A DNA stretch of 64,000 nucleotides from Synechococcus sp. CC9311 (GCF_000014585.1 NC_008319.1:2356001-2420000), one strand, 5' to 3'; shown: positions 1 to 8,247, counted from the first letter of the stretch. Notes: a model not told the origin generated them from the letters alone. Numbers and translations are program-made.

Positions 1-1442
1 TGCCCTTCAACGCCTTTGTTGCGGGCGGTGGCTCAGCAGCACTAGCTGATTCGACCGCTCGCCTCAACAGTCTTGCCTATGCCCAAGACGGCTTCAACAG
101 ACGGCCGCGTACCACCAACAGCAGCAATCAACTCGACGCGCAGACGGTCTTTCGTGGTTCCAGTCCGGGAGTTGATCAAGGCCCCTATCTCTCGCAATTC
201 ATGCTCATCGGCAATGCCAGTCCGAGCGAGGGCATCACGCCAGAGCAAGGCTTCATCAACTTCGGTGCCCAGAGGATTGACCAGCGTGTGCTGGAGGCGA
301 GGCAGCAAGACGACTACATGATGAAGTGGGATGACTGGCACCGAGTTCAGCAGGGCTATGAAGTCCGAGCGGATCGTTTCGATCCCTGCAAGTCTTCGGG
401 GCCGGGGCAGGCCTTCACCGGCCAGCGGCGATTTATCCATACACCTCGTGATCTAGCGACCTACGTCCATGTGGATGCGCTGTATCAGGCCTATCTCAAT
501 GCCTGCCTGCTGTTGCTAGGCAACGGCACCGCGTTTGATCCTGGGTTCGATCTGCTCTCAGGTGGAGGCGAAGGCCTGCTCCATGACCCTGCCGGTGGGC
601 AGAAAGTGCCCTTGAATGCTGGTGGCTTTGCACTCTGGGGCGGCCCCCATGTGCTCAGCCTGGTAACGGAGGTGGCAACGCGTGGTCTCAAGGCCGTGCG
701 CTACCAAAAGTTCAATAACCATCTGCGCCTTCGCCCTGAGGCCCTGGCTGCACGGATTGAAAAAGCGCAGGAGATCGAATCCCGCTTCCCCACGATCTGC
801 GGTTGTTTCAGCGAGATGGCCAGCGACCTCCAACAAGTCGTCGATTTAATTCGCAATCACAATCAGTCGCTTGCGGGGGAAGCCACGGCTCTGCTGCCGA
901 TGGCTTTCGCGGAAGGTTCGCCGATGCACCCTGCCTATGGCGCCGGACACGCCACCGTTGCCGGCGCATGTGTGACCATTCTCAAAGCCTTTTTCAACAC
1001 CTCAGCACTCTTCGTCAAGATCAACGATGTAGCTGGTTTCCACAGCAAGCAGCACATCTTGGCTCGCCTTAAGTGTGGTGATTCTGTTGAAGCCGGGGCC
1101 TACCAGGAGACCGACTGCGGCAAGAGGCTGGAGTTCGAACGATGTGGTTCCTTCCACTTAATTGAGGGGAAGTACGCCACATTCAAGCCAGATGGAAAAA
1201 CAAACCAATCTTGCTGTCCCCTGACGCTGGAAGGTGAACTCAACAAGCTGGCTGCGAACATCTCGATTGGTCGCAATATGGCGGGCGTGCATTATTTCTC
1301 GGACTACTACGACAGCCTTCGTATGGGCGAGGAAATAGCCATAGGCATCCTCGAAGAGCAGGCTCTCTGCTACAAAACGGATCCCTTCGTACTCAGCGTG
1401 CCCACATTCGATGGTGATGTGCGTCGCATCGGTCAGCGATAG
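1..1442 (+). CDS. Vanadium-dependent bromoperoxidase, 5'-truncated by window edge
   Basis: Oxidises halide (bromide, iodide) with H2O2 using a vanadate cofactor. The frame beginning at base 3 is open from the window edge, so the true start lies upstream; 479 residues are visible against roughly 600 in red-algal enzymes. All six vanadate-site residues of the algal family are present with correct spacing: Lys (codon at 708) and Arg (732) in KFNNHLRLRP, His (927) and His (948) in HPAYGAGH, Arg (1272) and His (1290) in RNMAGVH. These match Corallina K398, R406, H478, H485, R545 and H551 (family knowledge). A hairpin terminator follows at 1489. Bromide preference is inferred from similarity to algal enzymes; chloro- or iodoperoxidase activity cannot be excluded. 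Confidence 0.93.
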   Translation, partial: PFNAFVAGGGSAALADSTARLNSLAYAQDGFNRRPRTTNSSNQLDAQTVFRGSSPGVDQGPYLSQFMLIGNASPSEGITPEQGFINFGAQRIDQRVLEARQQDDYMMKWDDWHRVQQGYEVRADRFDPCKSSGPGQAFTGQRRFIHTPRDLATYVHVDALYQAYLNACLLLLGNGTAFDPGFDLLSGGGEGLLHDPAGGQKVPLNAGGFALWGGPHVLSLVTEVATRGLKAVRYQKFNNHLRLRPEALAARIEKAQEIESRFPTICGCFSEMASDLQQVVDLIRNHNQSLAGEATALLPMAFAEGSPMHPAYGAGHATVAGACVTILKAFFNTSALFVKINDVAGFHSKQHILARLKCGDSVEAGAYQETDCGKRLEFERCGSFHLIEGKYATFKPDGKTNQSCCPLTLEGELNKLAANISIGRNMAGVHYFSDYYDSLRMGEEIAIGILEEQALCYKTDPFVLSVPTFDGDVRRIGQR

Positions 1443-1488
1443 TTCTTGCGCTATGAGAATCGCGAAGGATTCCTACTAACACAGCCAT

Positions 1489-1525
1489 TCAGCGGCACGC
1501 GCTAAAGGCGCGTCCGCTGATTTTT
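1489..1525 (+). terminator. Rho-independent terminator of the bromoperoxidase gene
   Basis: A 13-bp stem with one bulged C (arms at 1489-1502 and 1508-1520), a 5-nt loop and a run of five T. It lies 46 bp after the stop codon and before the next ATG at 1564, so the haloperoxidase is probably transcribed separately from its downstream neighbour. Confidence 0.85.
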
Positions 1526-1563
1526 CGCAATAGTCCACACACAACAACCGAGCTCACATTGCA

Positions 1564-2121
1564 ATGAACGTACGCGAAAGATTGAAGGCAGGCCCTACTA
1601 CGACAAAAGACGCTTTCGAGTTGTTCGATTTACTTGAGCCCGTGGATGTTGATTTCATGCTTGGCAATTGGAAGGGCGAAGGCTTTCATACCAACCACCC
1701 AATGGATGGCCTTCTTGAGACCTATCACTGGTATGGAAAATGCTTTGAAAGTATCGAAGATGTTCATCCGTTGGTGTTTTCAACACTTCGCGGAGGCGTT
1801 GCCAATGTCAACCCCGGCTTGATGGGTTCGGCGTTGAATCTGCCCATGCCAAAGTCAGCCGTGGTGGGTCGTATCTTCCAAGCACTTCTGCCTTTTCTCA
1901 AAACATCCCGGTCCAGGGCTCGGTTGCGCATGACAACCTATCGGGGCAAGTCGAGCGCGACCATGATTTACGACCAGCTGCCGATTAACGACGTGTTTCG
2001 CAAAATTGATCAGGATTCCGTATTCGGCGTTATGGATCTGAAAGGAATGAAGTTGCCGTTCTTCTTCATCCTTCATCGTGAGCAAGGGAGCGAACAATTC
2101 CTTGAAAACGCAAGGCCCTGA
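1564..2121 (+). CDS. GXWXG / DUF4334 domain protein
   Basis: A 185-residue protein of unknown function. The N-terminal half carries the motif GNWKGEGF (about residues 35-42), which defines the GXWXG domain. The C-terminal part, from about residue 115 with TTYRGKSSATMIYDQLPIND followed by a GVMDLKG segment, matches the DUF4334 pattern that usually accompanies it. No signal peptide or membrane segment is evident. These proteins are thought to form small lipocalin-like barrels that bind hydrophobic ligands; that is inference and no ligand is known to me. The gene is separated from the bromoperoxidase by a terminator and followed by about 230 bp without a recognised gene. Confidence 0.8.
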   Translation: MNVRERLKAGPTTTKDAFELFDLLEPVDVDFMLGNWKGEGFHTNHPMDGLLETYHWYGKCFESIEDVHPLVFSTLRGGVANVNPGLMGSALNLPMPKSAVVGRIFQALLPFLKTSRSRARLRMTTYRGKSSATMIYDQLPINDVFRKIDQDSVFGVMDLKGMKLPFFFILHREQGSEQFLENARP

Positions 2122-2349
2122 CAAGCCACTGTGTCAACTCCAGAGTCAGCTCTCTTTTAGAAAAACTCGATCATTATAGATCTACAAAAACACAAGTTAT
2201 TATTCATCCTAACGAAGTAATTGCAAGCAAAGTCAAGAGGGCGGAAAAACGGTACGCAGGGTTCATAAATAAACTAAAAAAGTGGCTAATGCGTACGACG
2301 CAATTCGTCGAAAGCGGAGCATTATCCGAAACAGATTAAGTCCAATCAG
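2122..2349. other. Intergenic stretch with an open frame lacking a start codon
   Basis: No recognised gene. On the + strand a frame stays open from about 2106 to the TAA at 2337-2339 (77 codons) and reads as a plausible basic C-terminal peptide, but it has no ATG, GTG or TTG near its beginning. It may be a gene remnant or chance. Confidence 0.3.
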
Positions 2350-2712
2350 ATGGAATCTTATGAATCTATGACACAATCATTGACCGCTTTTTGAGCGCGT
2401 CGTCGATGGCGATATTGACGGCGCGATCAAGCGTTCCCATCTACGGCAAAGTTCATGGCCATGATGACGCTCGGAAGTTTTTTTGCAACGCTCCGCGATT
2501 TGTTTCACACGGAAGCATTTGAAGTTCGGTCGACGCTCGGCAACAACCAAATAGCGTTTGGATACGGCACCATGCAGCACCGCGTGAAACGAACTGGTCG
2601 GCTTTTTCAATCCGAATGGGCCCTGTATTGCATTCTCAGCGATGGAAAAATATCTCACTATCGGATTTTTGAGGACACTGCCGCTTTGGCAGCTGCTTAC
2701 ATCAAATATTGA
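2350..2712 (+). pseudogene. SnoaL-like (NTF2 fold) protein, frameshifted pseudogene
   Basis: Conceptual joining of frames gives a normal SnoaL/ketosteroid-isomerase-like protein. It begins at ATG 2350 (MESY), continues from 2367 as YDTIIDRFLSA, then VVDGDIDGAI in another frame from 2399, then VPIYGKVHGHDDARKFF in the 2367 frame, and finally ATLRDLFHTEAFEV through to AAYIKY and the stop at 2710. The last frame change falls exactly in a run of seven T at 2480-2486, where six would keep frame. The first coincides with a near-duplicated 8-bp segment (TCTTATGA / ATCTATGA). Four frame changes in 360 bp argue for decay; a sequencing error could explain one but not all. The last 85 codons remain open from ATG 2455 and might still be translated without the N-terminal half of the fold. 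Confidence 0.75.
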
Positions 2713-2796
2713 GATCTGAGCGTTTGCTCCCTGGTTCTCAGCCTGGAAGCCCAAGAGTTAAAAACGCACAACAACCCTGAAGCGAGCAACACATCC

Positions 2797-3693
2797 ATGA
2801 AGAGTTCTGGATCAGAACCAGCCACCGGTGAACAGACGGAGCGGAATTTGGATCCAGTCGTCCTGGAGCGATGTCGCGATCTGGTGGGATTGCTTTTCCC
2901 ATGGGACATGAACCGGGCACTGGAGCTGGCCTTGCTCAAAACCTTCTGTCTACCCTCGATTTCAGGCTTACTTCACCAGACCGGTGAATTTGAACAACGA
3001 CCCCGCAAGCGCTACGACGACACAGCCTTGATCGTCGCAGAACTGGTTCGGCTGGGCCCTGATACCCCTGAGGGCCGGGCCATCATCCAGCGGCTCAATC
3101 GGATTCACTCCACCTACACCATTCGCCAGGAGGATTACGCCTACGTGCTCTCCGGTTTCGTAGCCGAACCGATTCGCTGGATCGAAAGCTACGGCTGGAG
3201 AGCTCTCCAACCCCTTGAGCAAGAGGCTTTGTTCTTGTTCTGGGATCATGTTGGAGGCCTGATGAATCTTGAGCAACGCCCACGCAGTTTGCGTGAACTG
3301 ATGGAGCTCAATCAGCGCACAAATCTCGAACTATTTGCCTGCGCCGAAAGCAACCAGCTTGTTGCAGACGCCACGGTCGCCATGCTGCTGGCCCCTTGGC
3401 CCGCACCGTTCCACCGATGGTTACGTTCCATCATGAGGTGTTTGTTGGAACCAGAAACGCTCAGCAGTCTCAACTGGCCGTCCGCTCCGGACTGGCAGAC
3501 CCAAGCTTTGCGCGTAGTGCTGCACTGCCGCAGCTTCATCCTCTGCACAGTTCGACGTTTCTGGGCTCCCAAGCGAAGACGCTTTTTCTCGGAACGACCA
3601 ACCTGCAGTTATGGCCGACAATTCACCCTGGAGCAGATTGGTCCTCCATCACTCTTGCCTCGACTGAATAACACCCACAATCCTGATAACTGA
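2797..3693 (+). CDS. MpaB / latex-clearing-like putative haem oxygenase (DUF2236)
   Basis: A 298-residue protein with the hallmarks of the DUF2236 family (mpaB, rubber oxygenase Lcp): an N-terminal R.RYDDTA segment near residue 73, then G.A....N.IHSTYTIRQEDYAYVL at about residues 90-118, an IRWIESYGWRAL stretch and a WDHVGGLMNL segment. Known members are b-type haem proteins that oxidatively cleave C=C bonds, as in rubber or mycophenolic acid biosynthesis. The histidine in the NRIH motif is the likely haem-proximal region by analogy. No signal peptide is seen, so it is probably cytoplasmic or membrane-associated. Substrate unknown. It sits next to a bromoperoxidase and a decayed SnoaL-like gene, hinting at an oxidative accessory island. 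Confidence 0.75.
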   Translation: MKSSGSEPATGEQTERNLDPVVLERCRDLVGLLFPWDMNRALELALLKTFCLPSISGLLHQTGEFEQRPRKRYDDTALIVAELVRLGPDTPEGRAIIQRLNRIHSTYTIRQEDYAYVLSGFVAEPIRWIESYGWRALQPLEQEALFLFWDHVGGLMNLEQRPRSLRELMELNQRTNLELFACAESNQLVADATVAMLLAPWPAPFHRWLRSIMRCLLEPETLSSLNWPSAPDWQTQALRVVLHCRSFILCTVRRFWAPKRRRFFSERPTCSYGRQFTLEQIGPPSLLPRLNNTHNPDN

Positions 3694-3746
3694 GAGCGAC
3701 TGCTCTACTTGCGTACTAAATTTTTGGGAAGGATCCATTTCAAATT

Positions 3747-3775
3747 AATTCTGCGGGCTTGCAGCCCGCAGAATT
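3747..3775. terminator. Perfect 12-bp inverted repeat between convergent genes
   Basis: AATTCTGCGGGC and its exact reverse complement are separated by TTGCA. It lies between the convergent MpaB-like and MscS-like genes and is probably a bidirectional terminator, although neither side has a long T run. Confidence 0.6.
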
Positions 3776-3864
3776 GAACTTGGCATGGGTAAAGCCGACT
3801 ACTCAATGGGTGCTAAACAGCTAATAGCCCCTTTCCCAAGGGTCATGAACAAGGGCAAAGAAGA

Positions 3865-4698
3865 TCAGTTCAAAGAGGTTTTTTGCATCGCCACAGGGAT
3901 GCGGGGCACGGGGAACCCTGCCTGACCTAGAACTTCAACAATCATGCGATTGGCATCAAAATAGACTTGCCAGTAGTGACTGGTGTGTGTGTAAGGACGG
4001 ACAGCTAAACGTGGCCCCCTCTCACTGAATTCAAGAACCTCTACTTCGGCATCAATTTCACTGGCTTGATTAGGAACTTTCTTAATCCCTTCCTTCAGCA
4101 AAGTGATCGCCCTGGCAACATCAGCGCTGTTATCGAGTTGAGCAACAAGATCAACACGGCGATAAGGCGTTGCCGAGTAATTCTTGATTGTGTCACCAAA
4201 AAGCTTGGCGTTGCCAACAATATTCACAACATTGTCGATAGAGGTAATCGAGGTCACGAACATACCCACCTCATTCACTGTGCCTTCAACCCCACCGCCA
4301 TCGATGTAGTCACCTACAGAGATCGGCCTGAACAGCTGCAGGAATACACCAGCAGCGAAGTTGCCAAGCATTCCACTCCAAGCTGCACCGATCGCAATAC
4401 CAGCACCAGCGAGCAGAGCAGCGAAACTAGTGGTTTCTACGCCAAAGAAGCCGAGAATGGCAACAATAAGAACAACCCTAAGCAACACACCAATGATGCT
4501 TAAAAGGTAATTAACCAGTGTTGAATCAAGAGTGCCCTGCCTAAAGAACCGTCTTAGAAGTCGGAGAGCCAAGCCAATCAGCCAACCGCCAACGATCCAA
4601 AGAGCAGCCGCACCAACAAGCTTAAAAAGAAAAGGAACAATCAACGCCGAGACGGCCTCAACGCTAAACACCAAAAAAATCGAAGGGAACACCCCCAT
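3865..4698 (-). CDS. mscS: MscS-family mechanosensitive channel
   Basis: A small-conductance mechanosensitive channel that releases osmolytes on hypo-osmotic shock, located in the inner membrane. The 277 residues carry three transmembrane segments (about 17-45, 62-85, 90-118). The last is the glycine/alanine-rich pore helix, with SFAALLAGAGIAIGAAW and then GNFAAGVFLQLFRP, typical of MscS TM3. The following beta domain has the family motif FRPISVGDYI and a PYRRVD segment. Length matches minimal MscS proteins (E. coli 286). It is convergent with the upstream oxygenase gene and faces a 580-bp non-coding stretch at its 5' side. Confidence 0.9.
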   Translation of the reverse strand: MGVFPSIFLVFSVEAVSALIVPFLFKLVGAAALWIVGGWLIGLALRLLRRFFRQGTLDSTLVNYLLSIIGVLLRVVLIVAILGFFGVETTSFAALLAGAGIAIGAAWSGMLGNFAAGVFLQLFRPISVGDYIDGGGVEGTVNEVGMFVTSITSIDNVVNIVGNAKLFGDTIKNYSATPYRRVDLVAQLDNSADVARAITLLKEGIKKVPNQASEIDAEVEVLEFSERGPRLAVRPYTHTSHYWQVYFDANRMIVEVLGQAGFPVPRIPVAMQKTSLN

Positions 4699-5277
4699 GA
4701 GATTCAGAACCTTTGAATCACTGCATCACAAGAATGACAAGTCGATACATTGATGTCAGCCAATTAGCAGCAAATTCACAAAATCTCAGCATTCAGAATC
4801 GACGGGTCACTTCAACAGAAACTCGCACCAATAGATGGCACAAAAAAGAAACCAAGGAAACGCTCACGAAAGAAAAGCAAACAGATTCTAACAAGCCTAA
4901 ATGGCCATCAATGTCACAGATATTACTATTAAATACTAGTTCTAACACCTACATCTCATGCAAAATTTAGCGCCCGCAGATCGATTCGGCCATCGCACAA
5001 AGCAAACTTTAATCGCTTTCTAAGGAAATTCTCATCAACGCAAAACCGCCTGATCCACAACCAGCCAGAAAATAATAACCGACAAAAACAATTAAATGCA
5101 TGCAAATCGAAGAATAAATTCTTAGAAACTCATCCCAGCACATGACTCGACAGCAACCAGCTAGCCCCATTAAAACCCAAGCCTATAAAGAATGATAACT
5201 TTTCAACATTCAAAGAGTTGCCACTGATGGCATCAACCGTATTAGCGACTCAAAATACAATCAGATAGACGAAAGCA
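4699..5277. other. AT-rich intergenic region
   Basis: About 580 bp with poly-A-rich tracts and no reading frame I can support; the only long frame (4713-4970, +) has low-complexity K/T/S composition and overlaps the MscS start in antisense. It presumably holds the promoters of the divergently transcribed mscS and lipoprotein genes. Confidence 0.4.
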
Positions 5278-6234
5278 ATGCGCCACCTAACAATGATCGC
5301 TGCAGGGTTGCTCATGAGCGCTTGCAGCCAATATCAAAGTCTTCCCGCACCTCAAAAAAATATCAGCACCCTTCAATGTGGAGAGATTGGAACGGTGCAA
5401 TACAGCACTTGGACCCAAGGAGACACAATGAAGACTTCGATCACCATCGGATCAAAAACCTGGAATGGAACGGAAAATGGAGGAAGCATGCGTTTCTTCA
5501 CTCCCGACCAACCGTCAGAGAACAGCCCATGGATGAACTTTTACCAGGACAAAGCCTGGCTTTATCTGAACTACAAAGGTAATGAAGGATGGAGGGATCT
5601 GAATGGGGAGCAATCCTCTCAATACCGAAGCACTCATCCTGAGTTGAAAACGATTGAATGCACACCAATCAATCGCGATGACAACATCGTGGGCTATTGG
5701 CAGAGCAGCGACACATCCAGACCCTGGATCAGCATTTCCTATACAGGAAATAACAACAATACCTTCAACATCGAAGCATGCACCAACCCACAAGACGCGA
5801 AAAGTCAGGCAAGCTGCCTCAGCCAAATAGGGACATGGAACAATGACACAACCTTTCAATATCAATCAAGTGATTCAGAAAAGATTGTTGGACAGGTGAA
5901 TCTGATAGATGACGAAATCACACTGCTATCTGATAATCAAAAAGTTGACACATGGATTCGCAAAGCACAATCCATGCTCTGCAGCTTCAATAGTGAAGCA
6001 CTCAAGCTGGCTACGATTCGCGACGGCACGCTGATCAAGATCAAGTGGTCCGACGGGCCGAAAATGACCTACAGGCCCATAGCGCCCGCGCAAAATCAAA
6101 TCTATGAAGATACGCTCGGTGGACGCTGGAAGGTGATGAATCGTCTTCAAGGGGTCGATGGAACTCTAAAACTGGAAAACATCAGCAACCAAAACACGAT
6201 TGCTTGCCAACCCAACCCTGAGCGCAACGAATGA
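5278..6234 (+). CDS. Uncharacterised lipoprotein
   Basis: A 318-residue protein not recognised beyond its export signal. The N-terminus is a lipoprotein signal peptide: basic start, hydrophobic core MIAAGLLMSAC, with Cys16 as the lipidated residue (lipobox MSAC). The mature part is rich in S, T, N and Q and has many aromatic residues and scattered tryptophans (WTQGD, KTWNG, GYWQSSD, GGRWKVM), suggesting beta-sheet repeats. Cysteines recur at wide spacing. Base composition is clearly AT-richer than the core genes further along. The gene has no close partner. It is likely anchored in the outer or plasma membrane facing the periplasm; the role is unknown. Confidence 0.65.
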   Translation: MRHLTMIAAGLLMSACSQYQSLPAPQKNISTLQCGEIGTVQYSTWTQGDTMKTSITIGSKTWNGTENGGSMRFFTPDQPSENSPWMNFYQDKAWLYLNYKGNEGWRDLNGEQSSQYRSTHPELKTIECTPINRDDNIVGYWQSSDTSRPWISISYTGNNNNTFNIEACTNPQDAKSQASCLSQIGTWNNDTTFQYQSSDSEKIVGQVNLIDDEITLLSDNQKVDTWIRKAQSMLCSFNSEALKLATIRDGTLIKIKWSDGPKMTYRPIAPAQNQIYEDTLGGRWKVMNRLQGVDGTLKLENISNQNTIACQPNPERNE

Positions 6235-6307
6235 GGATGTGCAAATGAAAAACGACGATGGTCGTGATGTTGCAATTAGAGGTCGCAACACTGAATAAGT
6301 GCGCAAA

Positions 6308-6472
6308 ATGGCCGGCAAGCTCCTGATCCCGCAGGAGGGTGCTGGTTTAGTGGCGTTCTCACTCGCCGTGTTTGGATTCAACGCGATAACGATCCAGTTC
6401 GCAATCATGAGCGGACTGATTGCATACATTGGCCAACAGAATCCCAAGGCCACCTTCCAGTTCAACAGGTAG
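6308..6472 (+). CDS. Possible 54-residue membrane peptide
   Basis: ATG at 6308 opens a 54-codon frame with a hydrophobic stretch LVAFSLAVFGFNAITIQFA that could span the membrane, and a polar C-terminus. No clear Shine-Dalgarno sequence and no recognised family. The same frame contains two more short open pieces downstream (6563-6730 and 6731-6853), so it could instead be part of a decayed gene. Confidence 0.3.
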   Translation: MAGKLLIPQEGAGLVAFSLAVFGFNAITIQFAIMSGLIAYIGQQNPKATFQFNR

Positions 6473-6730
6473 CCTGTCTTTCCATTGGCAGTTTCGATCT
6501 TCAGACGTGTTTATGATCAATGCAGTCGTTGACGTTATTGCTAATTTCGTGCTGATTGGTGATCCCATTTTCTCAACTGGCTGCCTCATACCCTGGCAGC
6601 ACTTGAACCCCTGCTGCTCATGTTAGGAGGCATGATTGAAGCAGTGATCGCTGAATACAGCTTCTATCAATGCTGGGAACTCCGCAGTTGTGGCGAAAGA
6701 GATCAAGCATGTTGGAGCAACACACCATGA

Positions 6731-6853
6731 ATGCAAAGCGCTCGTCAGAACAAGAGCGATAGACCAAAACAATGGTTGCTCACCCTTGAGAAACAGCTGA
6801 TCTCCATGTGCAATAGAGTCATCAACAATCAACTCGATGGGGCCAATCAATAG
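6731..6853 (+). CDS. Possible 40-residue peptide
   Basis: ATG at 6731 starts one base after a TGA that closes another short frame; 40 codons with soluble composition (KQWLLTLEKQLISMCNRVI). It ends 11 bp before the ATG of the next gene, so the two could be translationally linked. No family recognised. Confidence 0.25.
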   Translation: MQSARQNKSDRPKQWLLTLEKQLISMCNRVINNQLDGANQ

Positions 6854-6863
6854 GACAGATACG

Positions 6864-7634
6864 ATGAACTTCCCTTACAACTTAAATGACCCAGCAAAAA
6901 GCTTTTCACTGCCAAACCAGTACAAAGAGATTTCCGGCATATCACCTCTAGAAAGCAACAATTCCCTAGCCTTTGTGCAAGATGAGGCTGTGCAGATTCA
7001 TATCTTTGATTTAGTTTCTGGAACGGTTACAGAGCACACCAAGCATGACGATGGCGATTCAGAAGACATTGTCATTGCAGGGAATACGGCCTATTTACTA
7101 AAAGCAGGAAAGCAACCAGCTATCTACAAAGTTCATGATTTTACCCGCAAAAATGCTAATTATGAATATTACAGCCTGGGGCTACACAAGGATCAAGACC
7201 CGGAAGGCTTATGCCATGATCTTAAAAGAAATCGCCTGTTAATTGCCTGCAAAGGGTCGCGAAATAAAAATGATCGAACACGACGCATTTACGCCTTTAA
7301 CCTCCAATCAATGCAGGTGGATCATTCGCCTCTATTTGCAATCGATAGCCAGGATTTCCTAGACGACTCAGAAGACACGTTCAATCCTTCCGGCATCGCA
7401 ATTCACCCTCAATCCAATGATCTCTACATCATTGGATCCAAAGGGGAAAAAATGATCGTTTGCTATACCTTAAAGGGACATTTCAAAAGGGCCTGGAGAT
7501 TGGACAAGAGTCAGTTCATTCAGCCCGAAGGAATTGCATTGATGCAATCTGGAGAGCTAGTGATTTCAAGTGAAGGGAAAAAGGGCAAGAAGGCCGAGAT
7601 ATTGATCTTTTCTAACCACAACAGTCTCGAATGA
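6864..7634 (+). CDS. SdiA-regulated-like beta-propeller protein
   Basis: A 256-residue protein resembling the SdiA-regulated/YjiK group: repeated strands with EISGISPL, DSEDIVI, DPEGLCHD, FNPSGIAIHP and QPEGIALM motifs, which are the repeating acidic-glycine turns of a propeller. The ATG at 6864 is preferred over an upstream in-frame ATG at 6837 because AGGACAG lies 6-12 bases before it. No signal peptide is visible, unlike many family members, so it may be cytoplasmic. Codon use is AT-rich like the adjacent lipoprotein. The function is unknown; propellers of this type are suspected to bind sugars or esters. Confidence 0.65.
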   Translation: MNFPYNLNDPAKSFSLPNQYKEISGISPLESNNSLAFVQDEAVQIHIFDLVSGTVTEHTKHDDGDSEDIVIAGNTAYLLKAGKQPAIYKVHDFTRKNANYEYYSLGLHKDQDPEGLCHDLKRNRLLIACKGSRNKNDRTRRIYAFNLQSMQVDHSPLFAIDSQDFLDDSEDTFNPSGIAIHPQSNDLYIIGSKGEKMIVCYTLKGHFKRAWRLDKSQFIQPEGIALMQSGELVISSEGKKGKKAEILIFSNHNSLE

Positions 7635-7734
7635 CGATCATCAGCTCTCTTCATCTCTGCATGATCAATAACTTCCAGAGCGACCAAGACAGTCTCCACA
7701 CCAGGCCATCAAAAACCAAAGTAACAGGAAGAAA

Positions 7735-8094
7735 GTGACAACCTTCATTCGAAACCAATGGTTCAATTTAAGCGCATTGCTCCTTCTTTTGATCACAGTT
7801 CTCTCGTTATATCCCCTTGACAATCTTCCCGAAGCTCCGGGGTCAGACAAAACGCACCATTTCATTGCTTACGCAACTCTTGCCTTTCCAACCGCACTGC
7901 GAAAACCCAAGCGATGGCGAACAATTATCCTTTGTTTTGCACTTTATGGTGGCCTCATCGAACTCATCCAGCCCCACGCTAATCGCTATGGGGAATGGAT
8001 GGATTTCCTAGCAAATGGTTGCGGACTTTTCATTGGCGTTGCGTTGGCATATTCAACCAATAAACTTGAAAGACACAAAACAGGCAATCACTAA
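7735..8094 (+). CDS. VanZ-like family membrane protein
   Basis: A 119-residue protein with GTG start preceded by AGGAAGA. Three to four hydrophobic helices: LSALLLLLITVLSLYPL (about 13-29), then the DKTHHFIAYATLAF motif, an IILCFALYGGLIELIQP helix, and a DFLANGCGLFIGVALAY helix. The D-K-x-H-x-x-A-Y signature, the E-x-x-Q motif after a glycine helix, and the later D-x-x-A-N-x-x-G are the VanZ-family pattern. VanZ gives weak teicoplanin resistance in enterococci by an unknown mechanism; the bacterial homologues are mostly uncharacterised. About 100 bp follows the propeller gene, so joint transcription is possible. Confidence 0.75.
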   Translation: MTTFIRNQWFNLSALLLLLITVLSLYPLDNLPEAPGSDKTHHFIAYATLAFPTALRKPKRWRTIILCFALYGGLIELIQPHANRYGEWMDFLANGCGLFIGVALAYSTNKLERHKTGNH

Positions 8095-8247
8095 ATTGAT
8101 CCCACAACTTGCGAAAGAATAGCTTTGCTTTAATCAACCATCTTTCAAGCAAATCAAGAGCTCTACGGAATCACATAATGAGGAAGCCAATACAACCCAC
8201 AGCAGAAGACTTCGTTCCATCGTCGCAACAAGTGCAGCCCATACTCA

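Noticed and set aside
4713-4970. 85-codon plus-strand frame at the mscS 5' end
   Set aside because: Low-complexity K/T/S/N composition, no Shine-Dalgarno and no conserved motif; judged chance in AT-rich DNA.
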